From an uncultured Peptostreptococcaceae bacterium (GTDB lineage Bacteria > Bacillota > Clostridia > Tissierellales > Peptoniphilaceae), in contig CAMYOU010000003.1 of NCBI GenBank assembly GCA_947283485.1, forward strand, positions 15,184 through 79,183: a stretch of 64,000 bases of DNA. The letters are read 5' to 3'. The position numbers were made by a program, and so were the translations under genes. The notes under the pieces are model-generated. The model had not been told where the DNA came from, did no database searches, and saw only the letters and a list, made by a program, of their open reading frames with translations. Positions 16,272-24,747 of this stretch are shown here, piece by piece. Within the stretch, counting starts at the first letter, position 1. Each line of letters starts with the position of its first letter.

Positions 16272-17618
16272 TTATTCTGCCGACGATTCCACAGCGGTTT
16301 CCGTCTCGACCTCGGCTTCGCCGTGTTTGACAAAACGCATCGAAAGGAGTGCTAAGAGAAAGAAGATCGCCGCATAGGGAAAGAGTGCGCCGTAGTCTTT
16401 CGTAAGATCGCGGATGAAACCGAAGAGAATCGGGCTTACGATGGACGCGGCAAAACTGAAGAAATAATAATACCCCGTGAACGAACCGATCGACTCCGCG
16501 CGGGCGAGCTCCACGACCATGGGGAGCGAATTGATATTGATGCACGACCAGAAGATGCCGCCCACGAGGAGGAGTGCCAAAACGATCGTCGCGTTTTGGA
16601 TGAAGAGGATCGGGAGGAAACAAAGGATAAGTCCCGCAAGCCCCGTCACGATCATGCGCTTGCGTCCGATTTTTTGTGCGAGAAGACCGCTCGGCACGGC
16701 GAAGACGAGGAACGTAAGTGAGAACGCGGTGAGCATCATGGCGCCTCTCCCCTTATCCACGCCGAGGGCATTGGTCGCATAGAGCGTAAAGAACGTCTCG
16801 ATGGCGTTGTAACCGGAGAACCACGCGAAGATCGCAAAGAGAAGAAATGCAAGCGAGCGTTTCTCGCCTTTCTCGAGCGAACGAAAACCGTGGATCTTCT
16901 TGCCGAAGAGTTTGCCGTTCTCGTTTTCTTCTTTTTCGTCCGCGCCCTCGGGAACGTCGCGATCGTATTCCCGTAGGAGTGCCTCCTCGCGCGGGGAGAG
17001 TTTCTTCCCGCGTTCGACATGATAGCGAAGTCTCGCGGGTTCGCGCACGAAGACGAGAAGAAGCACGAGCGAGACGAAGAGTCCCACCGCACCCATCATA
17101 AACGGAGCTTCAAGCGTAGGATCCGCCGTCGCGAGTTTGCCGCCCGCGAGAAAAGCGAGGATCGCGCCGATGCCGCCCATGAGATTGATGACGCCGTTCG
17201 CACTCGAGCGAAGAATCGGCGCAGTGACATCGGGCATGAGCGAGATGACGGGACTGCGCCACAGACTCATGAAGAAATTGAAGAAGATGAGGATCGTCAT
17301 GACGCTCGTGAGGGTCTGCATGCGCGGGATAAAGACGAGGAGCACCGCACTCACGGGCAGTGCCGCAAGAATCCACGGCATGCGTCTGCCGAGCGGTGAG
17401 ACCGTCTTATCCGAGAGCGTCCCGACGAGCGGTTGAAAGATGATGCCGAAGAAATTGTCGATCGTCATAATGAGACCGATGAGTGCCGTCGAGCGGATGA
17501 AGCGTTCTTCGAGCAAGACCGGCACGAACGAATTATAGAGGCTCCACGCGAGCGACGACGCGAGAAAACCGAAGCCGATCAAAAGCGTGTTTTTCCAATT
17601 GAGCTTTTTCTGATTCAT
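16272..17618 (-). CDS. SLC45-like MFS sugar transporter
   Basis: Seen: 448 residues with twelve predicted helices. The loop between helices 2 and 3 has the motif GTLSDKTVSPLGRRMPW, characteristic of the SLC45/GPH-like disaccharide branch of the MFS. There is a long charged central loop (about residues 200-250) and a second-half repeat with GLLAQKIGRKRMIV. Members carry sucrose or maltose with protons. The maltose regulon starts 1 kb upstream on the same strand, so maltose or a glucoside is a plausible cargo, but this is inference. It follows eamA by 12 bases and is probably cotranscribed with it. Confidence 0.85.
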   Translation of the reverse strand: MNQKKLNWKNTLLIGFGFLASSLAWSLYNSFVPVLLEERFIRSTALIGLIMTIDNFFGIIFQPLVGTLSDKTVSPLGRRMPWILAALPVSAVLLVFIPRMQTLTSVMTILIFFNFFMSLWRSPVISLMPDVTAPILRSSANGVINLMGGIGAILAFLAGGKLATADPTLEAPFMMGAVGLFVSLVLLLVFVREPARLRYHVERGKKLSPREEALLREYDRDVPEGADEKEENENGKLFGKKIHGFRSLEKGEKRSLAFLLFAIFAWFSGYNAIETFFTLYATNALGVDKGRGAMMLTAFSLTFLVFAVPSGLLAQKIGRKRMIVTGLAGLILCFLPILFIQNATIVLALLLVGGIFWSCININSLPMVVELARAESIGSFTGYYYFFSFAASIVSPILFGFIRDLTKDYGALFPYAAIFFLLALLSMRFVKHGEAEVETETAVESSAE

Positions 17619-17630
17619 AGAAATCCTCCC

Positions 17631-18497
17631 TTAGAGCGGCGGATGATCCGGCTTCCGCCTCGTGTTGAAATAGTATGAAATGTATCCGCTCGCGATGATT
17701 AAAAGCATCCCGAGAAACATCCGAAGCGAGATGCGCTCGGAGAAGAGGATCGCCCCCACAAGCGGTGCCACGACAACCCCCGCATAGTCGAAGATCGAGA
17801 CTTCGCTTGCCGGTGCCGACGCATACGCACGCGTGATGAAGAACTGCCCCGAGCCTGCGAACACGCCGATGAGTATGAGGATGCCCCAGTTTTTGAGGCT
17901 CAAAGGCTCATAGGAATAGACCATCGGCGGGAATAACACGATCGACGAGAAGACTGCAAAATAGAAGATGATGCGAAAACCGTTCTCATTGCGCAGACGC
18001 CTGAGGAACGAATACGCAAGCCCCGCCATAAGCGCACCCGTGAGCCCCACGAGAAACGGAAAGAGCGTGTAATGCCCGTCGGGTTTGATGATGACGACTG
18101 CCCCCGCAAACGCGAGCAAAAGTGAAAAGATCTTCGGAACCGTGAGCTTTTCTTTTAAGAGAACCGTCGAGAGCAAAGTGATGAAGACCGGCGCGGTCTT
18201 CTGGAGAATCTGCGCGTCGCCGAGCTTGAGATTGCGATTGGCGTAGAAAAAACACACCATGCCGCACAGACCGAAGAATGATCGGAAGAAGAGATCTCTC
18301 CTCGACTCGGGACGCGGCGCAATCGGAATATGCTCCTCGCGCATCGTGAAATACGCCAAGAAACCGATCATGAGATTTCTTAGAAACAGTTGTTGCGAGA
18401 TCGGCACCGCTCCGCCCGAGAGCTTCACCATCGCCGCCATCATCGCAAAGCTGGACGACGCGAGGATCATCGAGAGGATGCCTTTTTTTCGATCCAT
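17631..18497 (-). CDS. EamA/DMT-family permease
   Basis: Seen: 288 residues, ten hydrophobic helices arranged as two five-helix EamA repeats, with the second-repeat mark APLVGAILFSERIS near residue 240 and a basic C-terminal tail. Such DMT exporters move amino acids, nucleosides or other small metabolites out of the cell; the substrate cannot be told. It begins about 200 bases downstream of the malQ stop and leads into the MFS gene. A TATCAT box near 18520 on the minus strand is a possible -10. Confidence 0.88.
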   Translation of the reverse strand: MDRKKGILSMILASSSFAMMAAMVKLSGGAVPISQQLFLRNLMIGFLAYFTMREEHIPIAPRPESRRDLFFRSFFGLCGMVCFFYANRNLKLGDAQILQKTAPVFITLLSTVLLKEKLTVPKIFSLLLAFAGAVVIIKPDGHYTLFPFLVGLTGALMAGLAYSFLRRLRNENGFRIIFYFAVFSSIVLFPPMVYSYEPLSLKNWGILILIGVFAGSGQFFITRAYASAPASEVSIFDYAGVVVAPLVGAILFSERISLRMFLGMLLIIASGYISYYFNTRRKPDHPPL

Positions 18498-18648
18498 AAA
18501 ATACCCCCTATAGAACTATGATAGCACATGAGAAGAGGTTTTTCTCCCGAAAATAAGACACACGTTGCACCGGATGCGCGAGTGCTTTTTCCCAATCGAA
18601 TGGATGCGCATGACACCTCTCGAGAACTTTCCCGCGCGTTTCGCCACG

Positions 18649-18681
18649 AAAAAACGCACCGCCCAATCGACTGTGCGTTTT
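18649..18681 (-). terminator. Terminator of malQ
   Basis: AAACGCAC (18652-18659) pairs with GTGCGTTT (18673-18680); on the minus strand the run of T follows. The stretch 18498-18703 otherwise holds only the eamA leader. Confidence 0.65.
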
Positions 18682-18703
18682 CTTGAGATGCTCGTCCGTG
18701 GAT

Positions 18704-20212
18704 TTACGCGCGTCCGTAAATGCGTACCGCTTCGGCGAGATCGTCCGCCATTTTTTCATCCGCGGGTTCCGTCATGCGCCACGACCAGTTGTGTGCGCCA
18801 ACCGTGCCGGGGAGATTCATGCGCGCCGAGTCGTCGAGCCCCAGGACGTCCTGCATCTGGAGAATCACGGTGCGCGATACGCTCATGAGCATCGCGCGGA
18901 TCATCGCCGGACGCAGATGCTCGAGATCGGTGCCGAGATAATGCTCGGCAAATCTCAGTTCCTCGAGCGGCGCGGTGAGTTTCCAGCCCTCGAGGGTCGA
19001 GTTGTCATGCGTCCCCAGATAGACGACGCTGTTCTCCGTAAGATTGTGAATGAGATAGTCGCTCGTCGCGGCGGGATTCCACGCAAACTCGAGAATTTTC
19101 ATCCCGGGAAAACCGGTCTTCTCACGAAAACGATAGACCTCCTCGGTCATATAGCCGAGATCTTCCGCGATGATATCGAGTTCACCGAGCGCGTCTTTCA
19201 CCGCGTCGAAGAGTTTCATCGCGGGGCCCGCAAGCCACGATCCGCCCGCCGCCGTCTTGTCGCCCGCAGGAATCGCCCAGAAACTTTCGAAGCCGCGGAA
19301 GTGATCGATGCGGAGCGTGTCATAGAGTTCAAAATTTCTCGCGATGCGCGCGATCCACCACGCGTACCCCGTCTTATCGTGCACGTCCCAATCGTAGACG
19401 GGATTGCCCCAGAGTTGTCCGTCCGAGGAAAAATCGTCCGGCGGGCAACCGCCTACAAGACGCGGATGGACACCGTCCATGGCGAAGAGTTCCCGATCTT
19501 TCCACACGTCCACGCTGTCGGTGGCAACGTAGATGGGAATGTCGCCGATGATTTTCACGCCGCGTTCATTCGCGTAGCGTTTGAGATCGTGCCATTGCCC
19601 GTCGAAGAGATATTGCAAAAAGACTTCGTAGAGCACTTCGTCTTCGTATGTTTTGCGAAACTCTTGCAGTGCGTTTTCATCGCGATCGCGATATGCTTCG
19701 GGCCATTCCGACCACGCTTCGCCGTCAAAATATTTTTGCAGTGCAGCAAAGAGCGCGTCGTCCGTAAGCCACGCGGTCTTTTCTTCGTACGCGAGAAGCT
19801 CTTCTTTCCTCCCCGCGGCGAGAAAACGCTCGTACGCTTTTTGAAAGAGCGCGTCGCGCGTTGCGGCAATGCGGTCAAAGTCGACCCGCGCGGGATCGAT
19901 CTCTTCGTCTCCCAACGACGCGGCGATTTCTTCGCGCGTTAAGAGTCCGTCCTCTACGAGAAGATCGAGATCGATCAGATACGGATTCCCGGCGTAGGAC
20001 GAGGAGCTTTGATAAGGGCTATTGCCGTAGCCCGTGGGTCCAAGCGGCAAGACTTGCCAATATTTTTCTTTGGCACGCGCCAAAAAATCGACGAACTGAT
20101 ACGCGGCGCGTCCCAGCGTCCCGATGCCGTAGGGCGACGGGAGGCTCGTGATGTGTAGGAGTATCCCGCACGCGCGTCCCGTGCGGACGACCTTGTAATC
20201 ATAGTTGTCCAA
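18704..20212 (-). CDS. malQ: 4-alpha-glucanotransferase (amylomaltase)
   Basis: Transfers glucan chains between maltodextrins and releases glucose in the cytoplasm. Seen: 502 residues of GH77. The N-terminal block HITSLPSPYGIGTLG, the GPTGYGNSPYQSSS loop, the nucleophile region TLRIDHFRGFESFW, the acid/base region IIAEDLGYMTEEV, and YLGTHDNSTLEGW are all present. The start codon is TTG, with a GGAGAGGAAGGA-type site upstream. It lies directly downstream of malK but behind a terminator-like hairpin, so it is probably expressed by partial read-through. Confidence 0.95.
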   Translation of the reverse strand: MDNYDYKVVRTGRACGILLHITSLPSPYGIGTLGRAAYQFVDFLARAKEKYWQVLPLGPTGYGNSPYQSSSSYAGNPYLIDLDLLVEDGLLTREEIAASLGDEEIDPARVDFDRIAATRDALFQKAYERFLAAGRKEELLAYEEKTAWLTDDALFAALQKYFDGEAWSEWPEAYRDRDENALQEFRKTYEDEVLYEVFLQYLFDGQWHDLKRYANERGVKIIGDIPIYVATDSVDVWKDRELFAMDGVHPRLVGGCPPDDFSSDGQLWGNPVYDWDVHDKTGYAWWIARIARNFELYDTLRIDHFRGFESFWAIPAGDKTAAGGSWLAGPAMKLFDAVKDALGELDIIAEDLGYMTEEVYRFREKTGFPGMKILEFAWNPAATSDYLIHNLTENSVVYLGTHDNSTLEGWKLTAPLEELRFAEHYLGTDLEHLRPAMIRAMLMSVSRTVILQMQDVLGLDDSARMNLPGTVGAHNWSWRMTEPADEKMADDLAEAVRIYGRA

Positions 20213-20241
20213 ATTGCGATTCCTTCCTCTCCAATGTGTTC

Positions 20242-20270
20242 AAAAAACGCCCTCCCTTTGGAGGAGGGCG
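20242..20270 (-). terminator. Stem-loop terminator between malK and malQ
   Basis: CGCCCTCC (20248-20255) pairs with GGAGGGCG (20263-20270), with a T run on the minus strand. It would reduce but need not abolish malQ transcription from the mal promoter. Confidence 0.75.
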
Positions 20271-20290
20271 CTTGTGGCATCGTGTCGTTC

Positions 20291-21379
20291 CTAGTCGTTG
20301 ATGCGCAGTGTCGTTTCCCCGTCGAAGAAATGCAGTGCTTCCGTATCGAGGTGGAAATTGTGAATTTCGTCGACGGCGTATTCGTAGTGTCCGGGCTGAG
20401 AGATGACGAGCGTCGTGTCGTCCTCGAGAACGGTGTAGAGAAGTTTTTCCTTCCCGAGCATCTCGATGACGTCGATCTTGCCCTTGAGTCCGTTCTTGAC
20501 GTTCTCGCCCGCAATGATGCGCTCGGAGCGAATGCCGAGATAGACTTTCTTGCCTTCGTGCGGTCTTAAGCTTTCGCGGTCTTTCTCGTGCGGCTCGATC
20601 TCAAAGAGATCGTTCTTCGCGTGGAAGATGCCGCCATGCATCTCGCCTTCGATAATGTTCATCGTGGGCGATCCGATGAAGCCTGCGACGAAGAGATTGG
20701 CAGGATGATTGTAAAATTCTTCCGGTGCACCGACCTGTTGGATCTTGCCCTTGTCGAGAAGGACGATCTGATCCGCCATGGTCATGGCTTCGGTCTGATC
20801 GTGCGTGACGTAGATCGATGTCGTTCCGAGCGATTTGTGGAGCTTGACGAGTTCGACGCGCATGTGCTCGCGCAGTTTTGCGTCGAGGTTCGAGAGCGGC
20901 TCGTCCATGAGGAAGACGCCGGGTTTTCTTACCATCGCGCGACCGAGTGCGACACGCTGCCGTTGTCCGCCCGAGATATCCGACGGGCGGTTGTAAAGAT
21001 AATCCTCGATCTGGAGGATCTTCGCCGCCTCCATAACGCGATCGTGGATCACTTTCTTGGATTCTTTGCGCATTCTCAGTGCAAACGCCATATTGTCATA
21101 GACCGTCATATGCGGATAGAGCGCATAGGACTGGAAGACCATCGCGATGTCGCGATCTTTGGGCGGGACTTTGTTCATGAGTCGTCCGTCAAAGAGGAGT
21201 TCACCCTCCGTGATGGAATTAAGCCCCGCGATCATGCGAAGAAGTGTGGATTTGCCACAGCCCGACGGGCCCAAGATAACGCAGAAGGCGCGATCTTCAA
21301 TCGAAAGATCGATGCCTCGGAGGGTAAAATTTTCCCTGCCTTCATATTTTTTACCGAGATTTTTAATATCTACTCGCAT
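20291..21379 (-). CDS. Maltodextrin-type ABC transporter ATPase (MalK/MsmX)
   Basis: Seen: 362 residues. Walker A GPSGCGKST near residue 38, Q-loop FQSYALYPHMTV, signature ISGGQRQR near residue 135, Walker B FLMDEPLSNLDAKLR and switch His in VTHDQTEA. A C-terminal regulatory TOBE/MOP-like domain runs from about residue 240, as in MalK and MsmX. It is the last importer gene, 9 bases after malG, so it probably serves this system; MsmX-type ATPases can also energise other sugar importers. Confidence 0.93.
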   Translation of the reverse strand: MRVDIKNLGKKYEGRENFTLRGIDLSIEDRAFCVILGPSGCGKSTLLRMIAGLNSITEGELLFDGRLMNKVPPKDRDIAMVFQSYALYPHMTVYDNMAFALRMRKESKKVIHDRVMEAAKILQIEDYLYNRPSDISGGQRQRVALGRAMVRKPGVFLMDEPLSNLDAKLREHMRVELVKLHKSLGTTSIYVTHDQTEAMTMADQIVLLDKGKIQQVGAPEEFYNHPANLFVAGFIGSPTMNIIEGEMHGGIFHAKNDLFEIEPHEKDRESLRPHEGKKVYLGIRSERIIAGENVKNGLKGKIDVIEMLGKEKLLYTVLEDDTTLVISQPGHYEYAVDEIHNFHLDTEALHFFDGETTLRIND

Positions 21380-21388
21380 TCTGTCCTC

Positions 21389-22273
21389 CTAACCTTTGAC
21401 CGAGCCTGCCGCAAGTCCCGAGACGAGTTGTCTCTGGAGCGCGATAAAGAGTATGACGACGGGAATCGCCGAAAGCAGACCCCCTGCAGCAAAGACCGGT
21501 TGATTCATCGTACGCGCATCGTTGATGAGCGTGAATAGCCCCGTTGCCAATGTGTAACTCTCAGGATTCGTAAGAAGAATCTTCGGGAGCATGTAGTCGA
21601 GGAACGGTGCCATGAAACTCATAAGACCGATGATGGCAAGCATCGGACGCGCAATCGGCATGATGATCATGCGGTAAATCCCCATATTGGAGCAACCGTC
21701 GATGCGCGCGGCATCATCGAGTTCCGTGGAGACCGAATCGATGTAGCCTTTGAGAATAAAAGTATTCCCTGCAATGCCGCCGCCCGCGTAGATGAGAATG
21801 AGCATCATCATGCGCGAGAATCCGGGAATGATCGATGAAACGATCGAGTGAATCGTGTAGTATGCCGTGATACCTGCAAAAGCCGGAATCGCTTGGATGA
21901 GCATGATGCCCATGAGCGACGCCTTGCGCCCCGTAAAACGATAGCGCGAGTACGCATAACCCGTGAAGCTTACGACAAGGAGCGTCAAGATCGCCGTTGC
22001 ACATGCCACGATGAGCGTATTGCGCACCCATGTGAGAAAGAGCGTCTCCTTGAATAGATATTGGAAATGCACGGTGGAAAAGGCAAATCCTCCCCCCATC
22101 GAGATGTATTTCCCCTGTTTGGCGTTGAAACTCGATGCGATCATCTGTCCCAGAGGATAGAGAATGGCGACCGCCCACGCGGCTAAGAGGAGATACGTGA
22201 TCCCGAGAAAGACTTTTCCGATCGGCGAGAGCGGCGGTTTGTCCGAAAGATAGAGATTCTGTTTTTTCGACAT
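21389..22273 (-). CDS. malG: Maltose/maltodextrin ABC permease MalG
   Basis: Seen: from ATG 22273 (GGAGGG upstream) the product has 294 residues, six helices, and the cytoplasmic EAA loop around ELDDAARIDGCSNMGIYRMIIMP near residue 190, which docks on the ATPase. It ends in the family tail LVSGLAAGSVKG. The start is 2 bases from the malF stop, so translation is coupled. The longer ORF beginning at 22387 lies within malF and is rejected. Confidence 0.93.
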   Translation of the reverse strand: MSKKQNLYLSDKPPLSPIGKVFLGITYLLLAAWAVAILYPLGQMIASSFNAKQGKYISMGGGFAFSTVHFQYLFKETLFLTWVRNTLIVACATAILTLLVVSFTGYAYSRYRFTGRKASLMGIMLIQAIPAFAGITAYYTIHSIVSSIIPGFSRMMMLILIYAGGGIAGNTFILKGYIDSVSTELDDAARIDGCSNMGIYRMIIMPIARPMLAIIGLMSFMAPFLDYMLPKILLTNPESYTLATGLFTLINDARTMNQPVFAAGGLLSAIPVVILFIALQRQLVSGLAAGSVKG

Positions 22274-22274
22274 A

Positions 22275-24299
22275 TTAACCCTCCTTAAACGCCTTCGAGT
22301 TCTTAAAGCCGATATACGAGAAGAGCATGAGCACGAACGAAATGACGATCGTGATCGCCGCACCGATCGACTGATATTGATTCTCAATTGTGAGTTTGTA
22401 AATGTACGAGATCAAGAGATCACTTGAACCCGCAAGGTTTCCGTAGAGTGACGGATTGAAAGGACCGCCCTGATTGAAGAGATAGATGATCGAGAAGTTG
22501 TTGAAGTTAAAGGTATACTGCCCCACGAGGAGCGGTGCCGTCTGGAAGAGCACGAGCGGAATCGTGATCTTCATCGTGCGTTGGAAACCCGTCGCGCCGT
22601 CGATCTCCGCCGCCTCATAGAGATCCGAGGAAATGCCCTGGAGGACACCCGTCGAGATGAGGAAGACATAGGCACTGCCGAGCCAACCCTGTAAGAGGAT
22701 GAGTGCGGTACGCGTCATCCCCGTGTCGGCTTTGACATTGAGTACACTTCCCGTCACCGCCGTCAACATCTGTGTCAAGGGACCGCCCGGCGCGAGCATG
22801 ATCGAGAAGAACATGATCGTGATAAACGCGGGAACCGCCCACGGCAGAAGGAAGACCGTACGCCAGAAACGTTTGAACTTTACGCGTTCACTGTTGACAA
22901 GCAGCGCGAACACAAAACCGATGAAGATCGCAAGCGTCGTCGCACACAAGGTCCAGATGAGCGTCCAGCCGAGAATGAGCCAGAACGGACCGCCGGCGAC
23001 GCCTTTCCCCATGGCGACGTTCGTGTAGTTGTGGATACCCACCCATGAGAATTTGTTCTGATGCGACGGATCCATATTGGTAAAGCTCAAAAGTACCGTC
23101 GTCATGATCGGGACGAGTACGACAAAAAGTGTGAGGAGGAAAGACGGAGCCGATACGAGGATCGGGAAGCCCTTCTCGTCGATGATCGCGCGCGTCTCAA
23201 ACCAAAGATTCTTGCGTACGCCTTTGATCTCGTTCTTCTCGACGCTTCGTACATCTCTAAAAGAGAAGATGAAGATTCCCACGGCGATGAGGAGGAGGAA
23301 AATTGCGATGATTCCCTCGATCATGAAAATCATCGAGCGGTGAATCTTGAGTCCGCCGTTTGCAAGCGAGACCAAGCCCGCAAGACCTTGTCCTTGATAG
23401 TTGCCGTAGCCAAGCGCGTAGGGAATGGCGATGAGATAGATAAAAAGCGATCCGATGAAGAAGAGGAGCGCCTTCATATATTGTCTGTTGAAGAGTTGCC
23501 CCAGCCCCGGCAAAATCGCCGTCGGAATGGAAAAGATCGGTCTTTCCTTGTGGACTTCGATCGGGATCTTCCGTCTTAGATCCGCAATGTCCGCATAGAG
23601 GACTTTTTTGCGCGTCGCGAGTTCCATCTTGACTTTGTGTTTCAAAGTGTCGCGCTTCTGCGTAAGCTCCACGACGGGATCGTGCGTCGCCTTGATGCCC
23701 GCAAGATCTTCCTTGAGCGAGAGTTTCGCCATGCGCAGTTCGTTGCGATACGCCTTGAGACTGATGAGTTTGTCGTCTTTGGATTTCTTGATGGAGCGGA
23801 TACTCTCCTCGTAACGCACTTTGCGTTCTTCCGAGAGTTTCGCAATCGTCGTGTCGATCTCCGTGCGGTCGAGTTTCTTCGCTTCTTCGAGTGCCGCCTC
23901 GGTCTCCTTGAGTTCGTTGCGGAGTCTCTCATCCTCTCGGAGAGCCTCGGGAATTTGTTCCGCCCGCTCTACATTCTCGAGATAGAGGAGTTCCGCATTG
24001 TAGTCGAGATCGATGTACCCTTTGTAAAAATCGCGTTTTTTCTCTGCGGCGAACGCCATCTTCTTGAGTTTTTCAAGATGTTCATTCTCGGGTTTGTACG
24101 CCGCCACTTCGCCTTTTAAGGTTTCCAAAAATTTCTTTTCTGCAGCCTTGTAGGCACGGTATTCGATTTCGTAAGGATGCGTCTCCTTATTGGGTTTCTC
24201 TCCTCCCGTCTCCTGTGCCACCGCCAGGTCGTAAAGATAGCGATTCTTGCGTTCATGCACATTGCCGATCGAATCGATTACCGTTTTTTGATAAGCCAT
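22275..24299 (-). CDS. malF: MalF-type ABC permease with a ~250-residue charged N-terminal domain
   Basis: Seen: 674 residues, against about 430-515 for usual MalF. Residues 1-250 are hydrophilic, rich in Lys, Glu and Leu with heptad-like spacing (coiled-coil character), and lack membrane segments. Then PGLGQLFNRQ at 264-273 leads into two extra helices (about 273-292 and 325-345). The true MalF core follows, with helices from about residue 375 and an EAA loop near residue 575 (EAAEIDGATGFQRTMKITIPL). The N-terminal domain faces the cytoplasm beside the ATPase site and could sense sugar status, bind a PTS component or form oligomers. It sits between a small membrane protein gene and malG. Confidence 0.9.
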   Translation of the reverse strand: MAYQKTVIDSIGNVHERKNRYLYDLAVAQETGGEKPNKETHPYEIEYRAYKAAEKKFLETLKGEVAAYKPENEHLEKLKKMAFAAEKKRDFYKGYIDLDYNAELLYLENVERAEQIPEALREDERLRNELKETEAALEEAKKLDRTEIDTTIAKLSEERKVRYEESIRSIKKSKDDKLISLKAYRNELRMAKLSLKEDLAGIKATHDPVVELTQKRDTLKHKVKMELATRKKVLYADIADLRRKIPIEVHKERPIFSIPTAILPGLGQLFNRQYMKALLFFIGSLFIYLIAIPYALGYGNYQGQGLAGLVSLANGGLKIHRSMIFMIEGIIAIFLLLIAVGIFIFSFRDVRSVEKNEIKGVRKNLWFETRAIIDEKGFPILVSAPSFLLTLFVVLVPIMTTVLLSFTNMDPSHQNKFSWVGIHNYTNVAMGKGVAGGPFWLILGWTLIWTLCATTLAIFIGFVFALLVNSERVKFKRFWRTVFLLPWAVPAFITIMFFSIMLAPGGPLTQMLTAVTGSVLNVKADTGMTRTALILLQGWLGSAYVFLISTGVLQGISSDLYEAAEIDGATGFQRTMKITIPLVLFQTAPLLVGQYTFNFNNFSIIYLFNQGGPFNPSLYGNLAGSSDLLISYIYKLTIENQYQSIGAAITIVISFVLMLFSYIGFKNSKAFKEG

Positions 24300-24302
24300 G
24301 TC

Positions 24303-24686
24303 TCACCTCGTTTCTTTCTTTTGAAAAAGACTCCATAGGATCCACAGGATCATAAGAATTCGTAAGATCCTGTACGCGCCGGTCTTCGTAAACGCCGTGC
24401 GCACCGCGTCAGCAAAAAAGAGCAATGCCCATACTGCTCGAAAAAGTCCATTTTCCTCCGTGCGTGGCAGAATAATAGAAAGATAGAGTGCAAAGATAAC
24501 GGGGAGGGCTACTTCACCCACGAGCCAAAAAAGAAGCGCGTTGATGTAGTCCGCTTCCCCCGCGATCACGCCCGCGGTCAATAGTGCGCGGTAATAATCG
24601 GGGTTCTTCGAGAGCAATAGGACATAGACGGAACTAATGAGTACCGTGAATGCGAGCGGGATGAGTCTTTTTGTCAATCGGTTCAT
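24303..24686 (-). CDS. Small membrane protein of the mal operon, 127 aa
   Basis: Seen: ATG 24686 with GAGGAG 6 bases upstream. Three or four hydrophobic helices, few conserved polar residues, a Lys-rich end. It begins just after the stem-loop behind malE and ends 4 bases before malF, so it belongs to the operon. No family recognised; a role in assembly or regulation of the importer is possible. The 18-residue longer ORF starts inside the stem-loop and is unlikely. Confidence 0.65.
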   Translation of the reverse strand: MNRLTKRLIPLAFTVLISSVYVLLLSKNPDYYRALLTAGVIAGEADYINALLFWLVGEVALPVIFALYLSIILPRTEENGLFRAVWALLFFADAVRTAFTKTGAYRILRILMILWILWSLFQKKETR

Positions 24687-24703
24687 AACCATCTCCTCGA
24701 TGT

Positions 24704-24733
24704 AAAAAAAGGGAAGGAAATGCCCTTCCCTTT
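24704..24733 (-). terminator. Stem-loop between malE and the permease genes
   Basis: AAAGGGAAGG (24708-24717) pairs with CCTTCCCTTT (24724-24733), with a seven-base T run on the minus strand. It likely gives high malE and lower permease expression from one promoter. Confidence 0.8.
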
Positions 24734-24747
24734 CATTCACACCTATT

